A DNA stretch of 64,000 nucleotides from Amycolatopsis nalaikhensis. GTDB lineage: Bacteria; Actinomycetota; Actinomycetes; Mycobacteriales; Pseudonocardiaceae. Location of the stretch: the NCBI RefSeq assembly GCF_030264295.1, contig NZ_CP127173.1, positions 1,743,501-1,807,500 on the forward strand, in the 5' to 3' direction. The notes beneath the pieces were generated by a model. It ran no database searches. It was not told the DNA's origin and was given only the letters and a program-made list of their open reading frames with translations. Both the position numbers and the translations under genes were made by a program. Below are positions 19,305 to 27,715 of the stretch, piece after piece; the stretch's first letter is position 1, and each line of letters starts with the position of its first letter.

Positions 19305-19610
19305 TCAGCAGGTCGAGCCCTCGACGGGCTGCGTGTACTCAGCAGCCACCCACTTGTCGTCGGCGACCTTCCGGAACCCGTTCTGCACCCCTGGCAACGC
19401 GTCGAACTGGGCGTCGCGCAAGTACTTGCCGACGATCTTCGCGTTGCCGTCGGCTGTCTCGCGGGCGTTCAGGACGTCCGCCGTCACCGTGACCTTGCAG
19501 CCCGTCGCCGAGGCTCCCGCCGCTTGCTTGTCCGTGTTCAACGCGTAGATGACGATGACCGCGATGATGGCGCCGACGACGATCAGCGTCTTCTTCGACA
19601 TCCCGAGCAT
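19305..19610 (-). CDS. Small membrane-anchored SH3-like protein
   Basis: A 101-residue protein with a short cytosolic start, one transmembrane helix (TLIVVGAIIAVIVIYAL) and an extracellular SH3b-like domain (CKVTVTADVLNARETADGNAK) closed by a C-terminal Cys that may pair with the first. The start at 19610 follows GGAGG by eight bases; the in-frame extension upstream is not coding-like. Bacterial SH3 domains often bind cell-wall peptides. The precise function is unknown. Confidence 0.75.
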   Translation of the reverse strand: MLGMSKKTLIVVGAIIAVIVIYALNTDKQAAGASATGCKVTVTADVLNARETADGNAKIVGKYLRDAQFDALPGVQNGFRKVADDKWVAAEYTQPVEGSTC

Positions 19611-19748
19611 GACGCCTTCCTCCAGCCGCGAATCCCGTCCCACGCCAAGGGTAGGCAATCCTTTACCCGGACCGACAGCGCCGGACAGCGCAACCACCCG
19701 GAGGCGCCAGCGACGTCACCCGCCCACGACCGTCCGTAACCAGACGAA

Positions 19749-19786
19749 AGCCCCCCTCCCGGCGAAAGAGAACCGGGAAGGGGGCT
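19749..19786 (-). terminator. Intrinsic terminator of icd
   Basis: A 14-bp stem (19749-19762 with 19773-19786; one G-rich position slides) lies 14 bases past the icd stop. On the minus strand it is followed by TTCGT rather than a long U-run, so it is a moderate-strength candidate. Confidence 0.75.
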
Positions 19787-19799
19787 CCGACTAAACCAC

Positions 19800-21023
19800 T
19801 CAGCCCTGGGCGATCTTCTTCGCCAGGTTGTCGTCCAGCGTCGCGAGGAACTCCTCGGTCGTCTGCCACGGCTGGTCCTTGCCGATGAGCAGCGCCAGGT
19901 CCTTCGTCATCTTGCCGCTCTCGACGGTCTCGATGACGACCTGCTCCAGCTTGTTCGCGAAGCCGATCAGCTCCGAGTTGCCGTCCAGCTTGCCGCGGTG
20001 CTCGAGGCCGCGCGTCCACGCGTAGATCGACGCGATCGGGTTCGTCGAGGTCGGCTTGCCCTGCTGGTGCTGGCGGTAGTGCCGGGTGACCGTGCCGTGC
20101 GCGGCCTCGGCCTCGACCGTCCTGCCGTCCGGCGTGCGCAGCACCGACGTCATCAGGCCGAGCGAGCCGAAGCCCTGCGCGACCGTGTCGGACTGGACGT
20201 CACCGTCGTAGTTCTTGCACGCCCAGACGTAGCCGCCCTCCCACTTCAGCGCCGCCGCGACCATGTCGTCGATCAGGCGGTGCTCGTAGGTGAGGCCCTT
20301 GGCGTCGAAGTCGGCCTTGAACTCGGCGTCGAAGATCTCCTGGAACACGTCCTTGAACTGGCCGTCGTAGGCCTTGAGGATCGTGTTCTTGGTCGACATG
20401 TACACCGGCAGCCCGCGGTCGAGGCCGTACTGCAGCGACGCGCGCGCGAAGTCCTCGATCGACTTGCGGTAGTTGTACATCCCCATCGCGACGCCGCCGC
20501 CCTCGGGGAACTTCGCGACCTGGAACTCCATCGGCTCCGACCCGTCCTCCGGGGTGAAGCTGATGGTCAGCGTGCCGGGGCCGGGCACCTTGAAGTTGGT
20601 GGCCTTGTACTGGTCGCCGTGCGCGTGGCGGCCGATGATGATCGGCTTCGTCCAGCCCGGGACCAGCCGCGGGATGTTCTGGATGACGATCGGCTCGCGG
20701 AAGATGACACCGCCGAGGATGTTGCGGATGGTGCCGTTGGGCGACAGCCACATCTTCTTGAGGCCGAACTCCTCGACCCGCGCCTCGTCCGGGGTGATCG
20801 TGGCGCACTTGACGCCGACGCCGTGCTTCTTGATGGCGTTCGCGGAGTCGATGGTCACCTGGTCGTCGGTGCGGTCCCGCTCCTCGATGCCCAGGTCGTA
20901 GTAGTCCAGGTTCACGTCCAGGTACGGGTGGATCAGCTTGTCCTTGATGAACTGCCAGATGATGCGGGTCATCTCATCGCCGTCGAGTTCGACGACGGTG
21001 CCCTGGACCTTGATCTTGGCCAT
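19800..21023 (-). CDS. icd: NADP-dependent isocitrate dehydrogenase (dimeric, IDH1 type)
   Basis: TCA-cycle enzyme converting isocitrate to 2-oxoglutarate with NADP. The 407-residue length and the sequence ([11 protein letters not shown] opening, [16 protein letters not shown], and [17 protein letters not shown]) place it in the eukaryote-like dimeric IDH1 subfamily rather than the monomeric 80-kDa or the E. coli type. The substrate and metal Asp residues fall in the NYDGDVQSD and LMTSVL segments. It stands alone and has its own terminator. Confidence 0.96.
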   Translation of the reverse strand: MAKIKVQGTVVELDGDEMTRIIWQFIKDKLIHPYLDVNLDYYDLGIEERDRTDDQVTIDSANAIKKHGVGVKCATITPDEARVEEFGLKKMWLSPNGTIRNILGGVIFREPIVIQNIPRLVPGWTKPIIIGRHAHGDQYKATNFKVPGPGTLTISFTPEDGSEPMEFQVAKFPEGGGVAMGMYNYRKSIEDFARASLQYGLDRGLPVYMSTKNTILKAYDGQFKDVFQEIFDAEFKADFDAKGLTYEHRLIDDMVAAALKWEGGYVWACKNYDGDVQSDTVAQGFGSLGLMTSVLRTPDGRTVEAEAAHGTVTRHYRQHQQGKPTSTNPIASIYAWTRGLEHRGKLDGNSELIGFANKLEQVVIETVESGKMTKDLALLIGKDQPWQTTEEFLATLDDNLAKKIAQG

Positions 21024-21189
21024 GAGCAGCGGTGCTCCTTCCGCGGATCTTCGCGTTCTTCTTTAAGTCTCGCCGGTAGCGGTACAAGCGTACTGCTTGA
21101 CGGAGCTGGATGGTTCCAGTAGTGGTCGGTATCAAGTCTCCACCCGCCGGTTGTGGCGGGGATCACGGGGCGGGCGGCATGCTGGTCAG

Positions 21190-21627
21190 GTGGGTTTCCG
21201 GGGGATCGCCGCCGTCGCGCTGCTCGCGACCGCGTGCTCCGCGGCGCCGTCCGGGCCGCCGCGGCTCGCGCCCTACGCCGACTGCGCCCACCCGCCGTCG
21301 CCGGAGCAGGTCGGTCAAGGCCTGCAGGGCTCGTCGCGCGGCGGGACCGCGGTCGCCCTGGTGTTCGCGCAGGTCCCGCTGAAGGCGGGCGACGAGCACA
21401 AGATCGTCTGGCGGGTCACCGGCACCGGGCCGATCCGGATCTTCGCGACCGGCCCCGCCGCCGAAGTCGTCCAGCCCGTCTGGGGGCCGGAGGAGCACGG
21501 CGGCTCGACCTTCGCCTACCCCGGCGACGAATGGGGCGTCGGCTTCCGGTTCGCCACGCCCGGCTGCTGGACCGTCCACGTCGAGCGCACCGACGTCGAA
21601 GGGTCGCTCAGCCTGCCGGTCACCTGA
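21190..21627 (+). CDS. Putative lipoprotein of unknown function
   Basis: A 145-residue protein starting at GTG 21190 with a compact lipoprotein signal: hydrophobic stretch and lipobox-like ATAC at residue 15. The mature part is a small beta-rich domain with GTGPIRIFATGP and a Cys near the C-terminus (FATPGCWTVHVERT) that pairs plausibly with Cys near residue 36. I recognise no named family. An in-frame extension to 21097 lacks coding features. Conserved hypotheticals of this kind are common in actinobacteria. Confidence 0.65.
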   Translation: MGFRGIAAVALLATACSAAPSGPPRLAPYADCAHPPSPEQVGQGLQGSSRGGTAVALVFAQVPLKAGDEHKIVWRVTGTGPIRIFATGPAAEVVQPVWGPEEHGGSTFAYPGDEWGVGFRFATPGCWTVHVERTDVEGSLSLPVT

Positions 21628-21715
21628 TCCGACCGCTCGCCGAGCGAGCGTCGCGCTTCCGGGTGAACCAAGGCACGATGCCACCCGTGAACTCATCATC
21701 CGGGAGGTGACGGCC

Positions 21716-22225
21716 ATGTCGACCCATCGGTACGCCGACTACGAAGAGGACTACGACGACTACGAAGACACCACCGACGTGCTCGACGAGCGGCCGCGCC
21801 GCGGCGGCGCGCACGTGGTCAGCGCGCTCGGCGGGCTCGTGCTCACGCCGGTCGCCCTCGGCCTCCTCAGCTGGGGCGGGCTGCGTCAGCAGCAGCTGAT
21901 CCAGGCGACGCTCAGCACGAACCGCGACCCGCTCGGCATCGCGCTGCTGGCGGGCGGCGCGATCCTGCTGCTGGTCGTCGCCGCGCTCGGGGCGCTCTCG
22001 GCCGTCGGCCCGATCCTGGGCGGGCTGCTCTACGGCGTGCTGCCCGGCGTCGCCGCGATGGCCATGCCCGAATGGGGCTTCCGGCTGGTGAACCTGATGC
22101 CGAAGAGCGACATCGCCTACGGCGTCATGGACTTCCTCTTCATCGGCGGACTGCTCGGCGTCGGGTTCCTGCTCGTCGGCAGCGGGCTGGCCAACGCGCT
22201 GGTCCGGCGGCGCCGCGAGGCGTGA
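21716..22225 (+). CDS. Membrane protein of unknown function, acidic N-terminus
   Basis: A 169-residue integral membrane protein. The first 27 residues are acidic and Tyr-rich (YADYEEDYDDYED), then a basic patch, then four hydrophobic segments (about 34-56, 72-96, 100-121 and 137-160). GGGAGG eight bases before the ATG at 21716 decides the start over the GTG at 21707. I do not recognise a domain. Confidence 0.75.
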   Translation: MSTHRYADYEEDYDDYEDTTDVLDERPRRGGAHVVSALGGLVLTPVALGLLSWGGLRQQQLIQATLSTNRDPLGIALLAGGAILLLVVAALGALSAVGPILGGLLYGVLPGVAAMAMPEWGFRLVNLMPKSDIAYGVMDFLFIGGLLGVGFLLVGSGLANALVRRRREA

Positions 22226-22250
22226 CCCGCGCCGGTGGGATCATCGGCGG

Positions 22251-22631
22251 ATGGGACTGTTCACCGTCGCGGAAGCACGTGACGAACTGGCGCGGCTGCG
22301 GCCGGTCCTCGACGAACTCGTGCGCGTGCGGGCCGACGCGGCCGAGCTCGCGGCGTCGCTGCGACCGGGCGGCCGGGCCACCGACCTGGGCGGGCTGCCC
22401 GAGTGGAAGGCGGCCCAGGCCCGGCTTGACGACCTGATGACGACGGTGCAGCGCACCGGCGCCGAGCTCAAGGGGTTCGCGCCGCTGCTGGTCGACTTCC
22501 CCGCCGAGCTCGACGGCACCGACGTGCTGCTGTGCTGGCTCGAGGGCGACCGCGACCTGGGCTGGTACCACCGCACCGACCTGGGTTTCGCCGGGCGCCG
22601 TCCGCTGAAAACCCCTGGCCTGCCCGGCTAG
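22251..22631 (+). CDS. DUF2203-family protein
   Basis: A 126-residue cytosolic protein. It begins FTVAEARDELARLRPVLDELV and ends with the diagnostic DVLLCWLEGDRDLGWYHRTDLGF, the DUF2203 pattern. The middle is helical. Function is unknown in the family. It lies 25 bases after the membrane protein gene and nine bases before the methyltransferase gene, probably one operon. Confidence 0.85.
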   Translation: MGLFTVAEARDELARLRPVLDELVRVRADAAELAASLRPGGRATDLGGLPEWKAAQARLDDLMTTVQRTGAELKGFAPLLVDFPAELDGTDVLLCWLEGDRDLGWYHRTDLGFAGRRPLKTPGLPG

Positions 22632-22640
22632 GTTGAGGTC

Positions 22641-23249
22641 GTGGACCACGACACCAGGGCCGCCTTCTTCGACGGCACGGCCGAGCACTACGACGAAGAC
22701 ACCTTCCACCGGGCCGTCGCGGACGCGCTGGTCGAGCCTCTGCCGACGGGCCCGGACCTGGTCCTCGACGTCGCCACCGGAACGGGCTGGGCGGCGTACG
22801 CGGCGTTGCGGCTGAAGCCGGCCCGCGTGCTCGCTGTCGACTTGTCGCCGGCGATGATCGCGCGCGCCGAGGCCAAGGCGGACCTCGACCCCGAGCGGCG
22901 GATCACCTGGCGGGTCGGGCCCGCGGTGCCGATGCCGGCCGAGGACCACTCGGCCGACGTCGTGCTCTGCGCGTCCTCACTGCACTTCCTGGGCGCCGTC
23001 GCGTTCGCCGACTGGCTGCGCGTGCTGAAGCCGGGCGGGCGGCTGGCGTTCTCGGTCGTTTCCGGGACGCGGTTCAAGCCGTCGGGCCCGTTCGCCGAGT
23101 TCGTGCCGAAGGACCTGACGTTCCCGACCGACGAAGCCGAGGCGGCGGCGTTGGCGCACGGCTTCGCCGACGCGTCGGCCCGGACGTTCACCCTCAACGA
23201 CGGCGAGCGGGTCCGCAGCGTCTTCGTGGTGCACGCGACGGCGCCCTGA
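22641..23249 (+). CDS. Class I SAM-dependent methyltransferase
   Basis: A 202-residue methyltransferase of the UbiE/COQ5-like type. Motif I is DVATGTGWAAYAAL near residue 37, the acidic residue ending strand 2 is in VDLSPAMIARA, and motif III follows as LRVLKPGGRLAFSV. It starts with GTG immediately after the DUF2203 gene. The methyl acceptor is unknown. Confidence 0.88.
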   Translation: MDHDTRAAFFDGTAEHYDEDTFHRAVADALVEPLPTGPDLVLDVATGTGWAAYAALRLKPARVLAVDLSPAMIARAEAKADLDPERRITWRVGPAVPMPAEDHSADVVLCASSLHFLGAVAFADWLRVLKPGGRLAFSVVSGTRFKPSGPFAEFVPKDLTFPTDEAEAAALAHGFADASARTFTLNDGERVRSVFVVHATAP

Positions 23250-23250
23250 C

Positions 23251-23739
23251 TCAGGCGTGGAAGTGGACCTCACCGCGGGTCGCCGGGCCGTCGGGTGACC
23301 CGCAGCGCTGGACGAAGGTGACGTCGACGCCGTCCGCGTCGAGGCGGTCGATCGTGAAGTCGGCGTAGGGATCACCGCAGCCGAAGTTGCCGCTCACGAC
23401 GAAGATCCCCGGAGTCGTCAGCGCCGGGTCGCTCTGTCCGCGGAAGCGGGCCCCGGTGTAGGTCCCGGTGTGCAGGGTTTCCCCGGCCGGGGCGCTCAGC
23501 TCGACGCGCAGGTCCTTCAGACCCGACTGGACGTCGATCTTCAGGACGCCGTCGCGTTCCCAGACGGCGATTTCGTCGCCGGGAGCCGCGTACTGGGCGC
23601 TGCCAACCAGCGGCCAGGCGCCGTCTTCCGAGGTGTACGCGACGGTCTGCACCGGGTCCGCCGACGCGGCCGGGACAAGCGCGACACCCAGCCCGGCCGC
23701 CGCCGACAGCACCACACCGGCACGAAGAAGTGACTTCAC
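23251..23739 (-). CDS. Secreted protein of unknown function
   Basis: A 162-residue exported protein: basic start, hydrophobic core and signal-peptidase site near PAASA-DP at residue 27. The mature part is beta-rich with two Cys (GNFGCGDPY and VQRCGS) likely disulfide-linked. The GTG at 23739 lies just after GGGGAGG. A very long in-frame reading upstream is a shadow of other genes. No family recognised. Confidence 0.72.
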   Translation of the reverse strand: MKSLLRAGVVLSAAAGLGVALVPAASADPVQTVAYTSEDGAWPLVGSAQYAAPGDEIAVWERDGVLKIDVQSGLKDLRVELSAPAGETLHTGTYTGARFRGQSDPALTTPGIFVVSGNFGCGDPYADFTIDRLDADGVDVTFVQRCGSPDGPATRGEVHFHA

Positions 23740-23822
23740 GGAACCTCCCCAGTCCGAGCCGCCTCGCGCGGCCTCGCCGATCATGCTGCCAACGCCGGTG
23801 GTTTTCGGACAGGGGTTTCCGC

Positions 23823-24236
23823 TCAGCGGTGCAGCGACGCACCCTTGAGGATCTTGTCCACGGCGTTCTTCGGCCCGTGCACGGCCATCCCGGCCAGCGC
23901 CAGCTTCTCGCCCGGCACCGCACGGACCGCGGCCCGGTTGTCGGCGTCGTTGCCGGTGTGGAACAGCTCGTCGGTGAAGATCGAAAACCGCAGACCCCGG
24001 CCGAGCGCGCGGATGTGCGCCGCGGTCAGGACGTCCGCCGTGCCGGAAAAGACCATCACCGGCTGGCCGAACATCGGCAGGTACTCGGTGCCGTCGGCGT
24101 CGGCGTAGGGCTCGCCCATCAGCTCCGGCGTCACGTGGGCGATGCCGCTGACCAGGAACGCCGTCACGTTGAGCCGCTGCCAGGACGCCAGGTCGTCGCG
24201 GAGCAGGACGGCGATCTTCGTGTCGAAGGAACTCAT
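23823..24236 (-). CDS. DUF2000 family protein
   Basis: A 137-residue protein starting FDTKIAVLLRDDLASWQRLNVTAFLVSGI, the DUF2000 signature, with YLPMFGQPVMVFSG and the C-terminal MAVHGPKNAVDKILKG. The fold is thought to be related to peptidyl-tRNA hydrolase 2, but the biochemical role is not established. The gene is divergent from an araC-type regulator 49 bases away, an association I recall from other genomes, so it is probably that regulator's target. Confidence 0.87.
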   Translation of the reverse strand: MSSFDTKIAVLLRDDLASWQRLNVTAFLVSGIAHVTPELMGEPYADADGTEYLPMFGQPVMVFSGTADVLTAAHIRALGRGLRFSIFTDELFHTGNDADNRAAVRAVPGEKLALAGMAVHGPKNAVDKILKGASLHR

Positions 24237-24285
24237 GCCCGAAGACTCCCCCGGCGGCCACCGGCGCGTCTTGTACGTTCTTGAC

Positions 24286-25062
24286 ATGGCGGACGTCGCG
24301 GCTTGGCGGCCGGCGGTCCCGGGGATCGCCGAGGTCTTCCACGCGCGCTTCACCACGCACGCCTACCCCCTGCACACGCACGACACGTGGACCCTGCTGA
24401 TCGTCGACGACGGCGTCATCCGCTACGACCTCGACCGCCACCACCACGGCGCGCTCGGAACGGCGGTGACGCTGCTGCCGCCGAACGTCGCGCACGACGG
24501 ACGGGCCGCCACCAGCCACGGCTTCCGCAAGCGCGTGCTCTACCTGGACACGCCGGTGCTCGGCGAGGACCTGATCGGCGCGGCGGTGGACCGGCCGAGC
24601 CTGGCCGACGGGCTGCTGCGCACGCGGATCCACCAGCTGCACGAGTCGCTGGCCGAGCCCGGCGACGCGCTCGAGGCGGAGAGCAGGCTGGTGCTGGTGG
24701 CCGACCGCCTGCGCGTCCACCTGGGCCGGCCGGTGACGCACGAGCCGAAGCGCGGCCTCGCCGACGAGCTGAGGGACCTCCTGGACGCCCGACTGCCGGA
24801 GGCGCTGACGCTGGCCGAAGCGGCCGCGACGCTCGGCGCACACCCGGCGTACCTCGTCCGCTGCTTCGGGGCGAAGTTCGGGCTGCCCCCGCACCGCTAC
24901 CTGACGGGCCGCCGCGTCGACCGGGCACGGCGGCTCCTGCTCGACGGCGCCCCGGCCGCCGACGTCGCCGCCGCGGCCGGGTTCAGCGACCAGGCCCACC
25001 TGACGAGGCATTTCAAGCGCTACCTGGGCACGACGCCGTCGCGCTACGCGAAAACCCGGTGA
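24286..25062 (+). CDS. AraC family transcriptional regulator
   Basis: A 258-residue regulator with an N-terminal cupin sensing domain (ARFTTHAYPLHTHDTWTLL, typical of the AraC_binding group) and a C-terminal double helix-turn-helix at about 160-255 ending AGFSDQAHLTRHFKRYLGTTPSRY. The ATG at 24286 starts directly at the conserved domain. It is divergent from the DUF2000 gene and is followed by a DUF2165 membrane protein. Confidence 0.92.
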   Translation: MADVAAWRPAVPGIAEVFHARFTTHAYPLHTHDTWTLLIVDDGVIRYDLDRHHHGALGTAVTLLPPNVAHDGRAATSHGFRKRVLYLDTPVLGEDLIGAAVDRPSLADGLLRTRIHQLHESLAEPGDALEAESRLVLVADRLRVHLGRPVTHEPKRGLADELRDLLDARLPEALTLAEAAATLGAHPAYLVRCFGAKFGLPPHRYLTGRRVDRARRLLLDGAPAADVAAAAGFSDQAHLTRHFKRYLGTTPSRYAKTR

Positions 25063-25083
25063 CGGCGTCGTTACGATCCGGAC

Positions 25084-25581
25084 ATGGGGTTCCTCGCCAG
25101 GGTCGGCGGCCTGCGCTTCGCGGTCGTCGTCCTCACCGCCATGACCGCGCTCCAGATGACGCTCATCGCGTTCGGCAACATCACCGACTTCGGCACCAAC
25201 CAGGCGTTCGTCCAGCACGTGCTCGCGATGGACACGACGTTCCGCTCGCCGGACATGATGTGGCGCGCGATCACCAGCCCCGGCCTGCAGAACACCGCCT
25301 ACGTCGTGATCATCGCGTGGGAGGTGCTGACAGCGCTGGTGCTGCTCGCCGCACTGGCCGGGTGGATCCGCGCGAAAGACGCTACGGCCCGGCGCCTGGC
25401 GACCCTCGGCTGGGTGATGTGGGTGCTGCTGTTCGGCGTCGGCTTCCTCGCCGTCGGCGGTGAGTGGTTCCAGATGTGGCAGTCGGACAAGTGGAACGGC
25501 CTCCAGCCCGCCCTGCAGAACTTCCTCATCGCGGTGGCGGCGCTGGTCGTCGCCCACCTCCCCGCGAAAGAGCGCACGTAG
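25084..25581 (+). CDS. DUF2165 family small integral membrane protein
   Basis: A 165-residue protein with four transmembrane segments. Family marks are ALQMTLIAFGNITDFGTNQAFVQHVLAMD near the start and GGEWFQMWQSDKWNG between helices 3 and 4. The function of DUF2165 proteins is unknown. It follows the araC gene by 21 bases and precedes the HhH-GPD gene by 21 bases on the same strand. Confidence 0.88.
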   Translation: MGFLARVGGLRFAVVVLTAMTALQMTLIAFGNITDFGTNQAFVQHVLAMDTTFRSPDMMWRAITSPGLQNTAYVVIIAWEVLTALVLLAALAGWIRAKDATARRLATLGWVMWVLLFGVGFLAVGGEWFQMWQSDKWNGLQPALQNFLIAVAALVVAHLPAKERT

Positions 25582-25602
25582 GAAGAGGGCCGTTGTGTCA
25601 AG

Positions 25603-26193
25603 ATGACGGGCATGCTGCGCGAACTGCACCTCACCGGTGACCCGGCGGCCGACAAGCTGCTTAACGACGATCCGTTCGCCCTGCTCGTCGGGATGCTCCT
25701 GGACCAGCAGTACCCCATGGAGCACGCGTTCGCCGGCCCGCGGAAGATCGCCGACCGGATGGACGGCTTCGACATCGCGAAGATCGCCGCCACCGATGTC
25801 GAAACCTTCGTCGAGCTGTGCGTCGTGCCGCCGGCCATCCACCGCTACGGCGGCTCGATGGCCCGCCGCGTCCACGCGCTCGCGCAGCACATCATCGAGA
25901 ACTACGACGGCCGCACCGAGGGCATCTGGCTCGACGGCCGCCCGAAGCCCGACGGCCCCACCGTCCTCAAGCGGCTGAAGGCCCTGCCCGGCTTCGGCGA
26001 GCAAAAAGCCAAGATCTTCCTGGCGCTGCTCGGCAAGCAGCGCGGGGTGGCGCCGAAGGGCTGGCGCGAAGCGGCCGGTGCCTACGGCGACCGCGGGTCG
26101 CGGCGGTCGATCGCCGACGTCACCAACGCCGAAACCCTCGCCCAGGTGCGCGCCTTCAAGAAGGCCGCCAAGGCCACCGCCGCCGCGGACTAA
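25603..26193 (+). CDS. HhH-GPD-type base excision repair protein
   Basis: A 196-residue protein of the HhH-GPD superfamily. It opens LHLTGDPAADKLLNDDPFALLVGMLLDQQ, and the helix-hairpin-helix is LKALPGFGEQKAKIFLALLGKQ at about 126-147. The catalytic Asp of typical glycosylases, expected shortly after the hairpin, is not obvious, and no Fe-S Cys cluster is present. Activity is therefore unproven. An alternative ATG lies nine bases downstream. Its stop overlaps the stop of the convergent gene. Confidence 0.85.
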   Translation: MTGMLRELHLTGDPAADKLLNDDPFALLVGMLLDQQYPMEHAFAGPRKIADRMDGFDIAKIAATDVETFVELCVVPPAIHRYGGSMARRVHALAQHIIENYDGRTEGIWLDGRPKPDGPTVLKRLKALPGFGEQKAKIFLALLGKQRGVAPKGWREAAGAYGDRGSRRSIADVTNAETLAQVRAFKKAAKATAAAD

Positions 26194-26753
26194 CGCACCC
26201 AAACGCGCAGCGGGCCGAGCGGTTCGGCGCCGTGCGCGAGCGCGATGTCCAGCGCGGCGCCGTGTTCGTAGCCGACGACCGGGACACCCGGGAACGCCGC
26301 CGCCACCGCCGCGACCGCGCCCGGCCAGCTCGCCGCCGGGCCCGCGAAGTTGGACAAGCCCACGACTCCCTCGCCGCGGTGGGCCACGACCACGTCTTCA
26401 CCGCGAGCCAGCACCGCCACCGCGTCGTCGACCGGGAAGCCGTGCCTGGTCGTGCGCTCCCAGCCCGCCTCCGGCACTCCCGGCCCGCACGCGATCCACG
26501 TCGCCTCGAACAGGACCGAGAAGCCCGGCAGCTCCAGGGTCGCGAAGCTGTCCTTCACCGAACACCCGGCCGAGGCGTCGATGAGCGGGAGGACGTCGGC
26601 GGTCGTGGCGTCCGCGGTCAGCGTCACCGCGTCCGGGTAGAACTCCGGGGTGCGGCGCGGGCTCGTCCAGGCCCGCGGGCCGAACCGGCCGCCGCCGCAG
26701 ACCAGGGCGCACCAGGACGCGTTCTCCGCCGCCGCTAGCCGCGCGCGAACCAC
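26190..26753 (-). CDS. Conserved actinobacterial protein of unknown function
   Basis: A 187-residue cytosolic protein. It starts at GTG 26753 inside the 3' end of the spermidine synthase-like gene (19-base overlap). Segments that look conserved include SWCALVCG, SVKDSFATLELPGF and FPGVPVVGYEHG. The overall layout loosely recalls a degenerate acetyltransferase, but I cannot assign a family. The overlap implies it is co-translated with the upstream enzyme. Confidence 0.68.
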   Translation of the reverse strand: MVRARLAAAENASWCALVCGGGRFGPRAWTSPRRTPEFYPDAVTLTADATTADVLPLIDASAGCSVKDSFATLELPGFSVLFEATWIACGPGVPEAGWERTTRHGFPVDDAVAVLARGEDVVVAHRGEGVVGLSNFAGPAASWPGAVAAVAAAFPGVPVVGYEHGAALDIALAHGAEPLGPLRVWVR

Positions 26754-27367
26754 AGCACGTCCGGCTCGCCGCGCGGGACCTCGACCGGCACCTCGCGGAC
26801 GTCGGCGAAGCGCGCCCGCAGCCGGGCGGCGAACGCCGGGGCCGCCCCGGCGCTCCACACCGCCAGCACGCCGCCCGGGTTCAGCAGGTCCGCCAAGCGC
26901 GCGAGCCCGGCGTCGGAGTAGAGCGACGCGTTGCCTTCGGTGACCGTCCATTCCGGACCGTTGTCGATGTCCAGGCACAGCGCGTCGAACCGCTCGGACG
27001 TCTCCGCCAGCCACGACACGAGGTCGGCCTCCACGACCCGGACGCGGGGGTCGGCGAGCGCGTCGGCATGGACCGTCCGAAGTGGACCGTGACGGTTCCA
27101 TGAGATCACCGCCGGTTCACGTTCCACCACGACGACCGAAGCCGCGCCCGCGTCGAGCGCCGCGCGGAGGGAGAACCCGACGCCGAGGCCGCCGATCAGC
27201 ACGGTGGCGCCCGCGCTCAGCGCCTCGGTGACCAGGAGCCGCTCGGACTCGCCGTTGCGCGTGTCCATCAGGAAAACGCCGTTCTCGATCACTTCGAACG
27301 CCTCGCCGTCCCGGCGCAGCACCAGCTCGCCGCCGCGGCCACGGACCGTCTCCACCACCTCGACCAC
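26735..27367 (-). CDS. Spermidine synthase-like class I methyltransferase fold protein
   Basis: A 210-residue protein with the spermidine synthase-like Rossmann fold: LIGGLGVGFSLRAALD (nucleotide-binding loop), VVVEREPAVISWNR (acidic end of strand 2) and DALCLDIDNGPEW in place of the catalytic Asp loop. It is shorter than true SpeE and lacks the full N-terminal domain, so polyamine synthesis is uncertain. Several in-frame GTGs follow the annotated GTG within 12 bases. Confidence 0.8.
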   Translation of the reverse strand: MVEVVETVRGRGGELVLRRDGEAFEVIENGVFLMDTRNGESERLLVTEALSAGATVLIGGLGVGFSLRAALDAGAASVVVVEREPAVISWNRHGPLRTVHADALADPRVRVVEADLVSWLAETSERFDALCLDIDNGPEWTVTEGNASLYSDAGLARLADLLNPGGVLAVWSAGAAPAFAARLRARFADVREVPVEVPRGEPDVLWFARG

Positions 27368-27424
27368 GCGTCGACCTTCTCACAGGCCGTGCCCGCTCCT
27401 ACCCTGGACACGGAGGTGAAGCCC

Positions 27425-27613
27425 ATGCACGCCACAGCAGGAGACGAAATCCAGGTGCACGGCCGGACGGTCGGGTCGGCCGAGCAGCGCGGCGAGATCC
27501 TCGAAGTCCGCGGGCCCGACGGCGCCCCGCCCTACCTCGTGCGGTTCGCCGACGGCCACGAGGCCCTCGTGTACCCGGGCCCCGACTGCGAAGTCCAAGC
27601 CCACGCCGACTAG
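27425..27613 (+). CDS. DUF1918 domain-containing protein
   Basis: A 62-residue protein consisting of one DUF1918 domain, an SH3-like barrel: MHATAGDEIQVHGRTVG, RGEILEVRGPDGAPPYLVRFADGHEALVYPGPD. GGAGG lies nine bases before the ATG. Function unknown, with a role in nucleic-acid or protein binding only speculative. It ends just before the 27.6-kb repeat element. Confidence 0.9.
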   Translation: MHATAGDEIQVHGRTVGSAEQRGEILEVRGPDGAPPYLVRFADGHEALVYPGPDCEVQAHAD

Positions 27614-27708
27614 CCCAAGCGCCCCAATGTGGCCTTCGGTGCGTCAGACGCAACCAAGGCGGCCTTCGGTGCGTAAGACGCAACCAAGGCCGCCTTGGGG
27701 CGCTTGGG
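27614..27708. repeat. Intergenic repeat element: 30-bp tandem duplication framed by a 13-bp inverted repeat
   Basis: Outer arms CCCAAGCGCCCCA (27614-27626) and their exact complement (27696-27708) enclose two 30-bp direct repeats (27631-27660 and 27661-27690) that differ at one base. Each repeat holds a small palindrome, GCGTCAGACGC or GCGTAAGACGC. The whole can fold into nested hairpins between two convergent genes. The architecture is the same as the element at 63242-63338. Confidence 0.85.
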
Positions 27709-27715
27709 ACCCGAG

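Noticed and set aside
23251..26202. A 983-residue leftward open frame
   Set aside because: Only the last 162 codons (23251-23739) have a signal peptide and ribosome site; the rest is antisense to the methyl-transfer, AraC, DUF2165 and HhH-GPD region.
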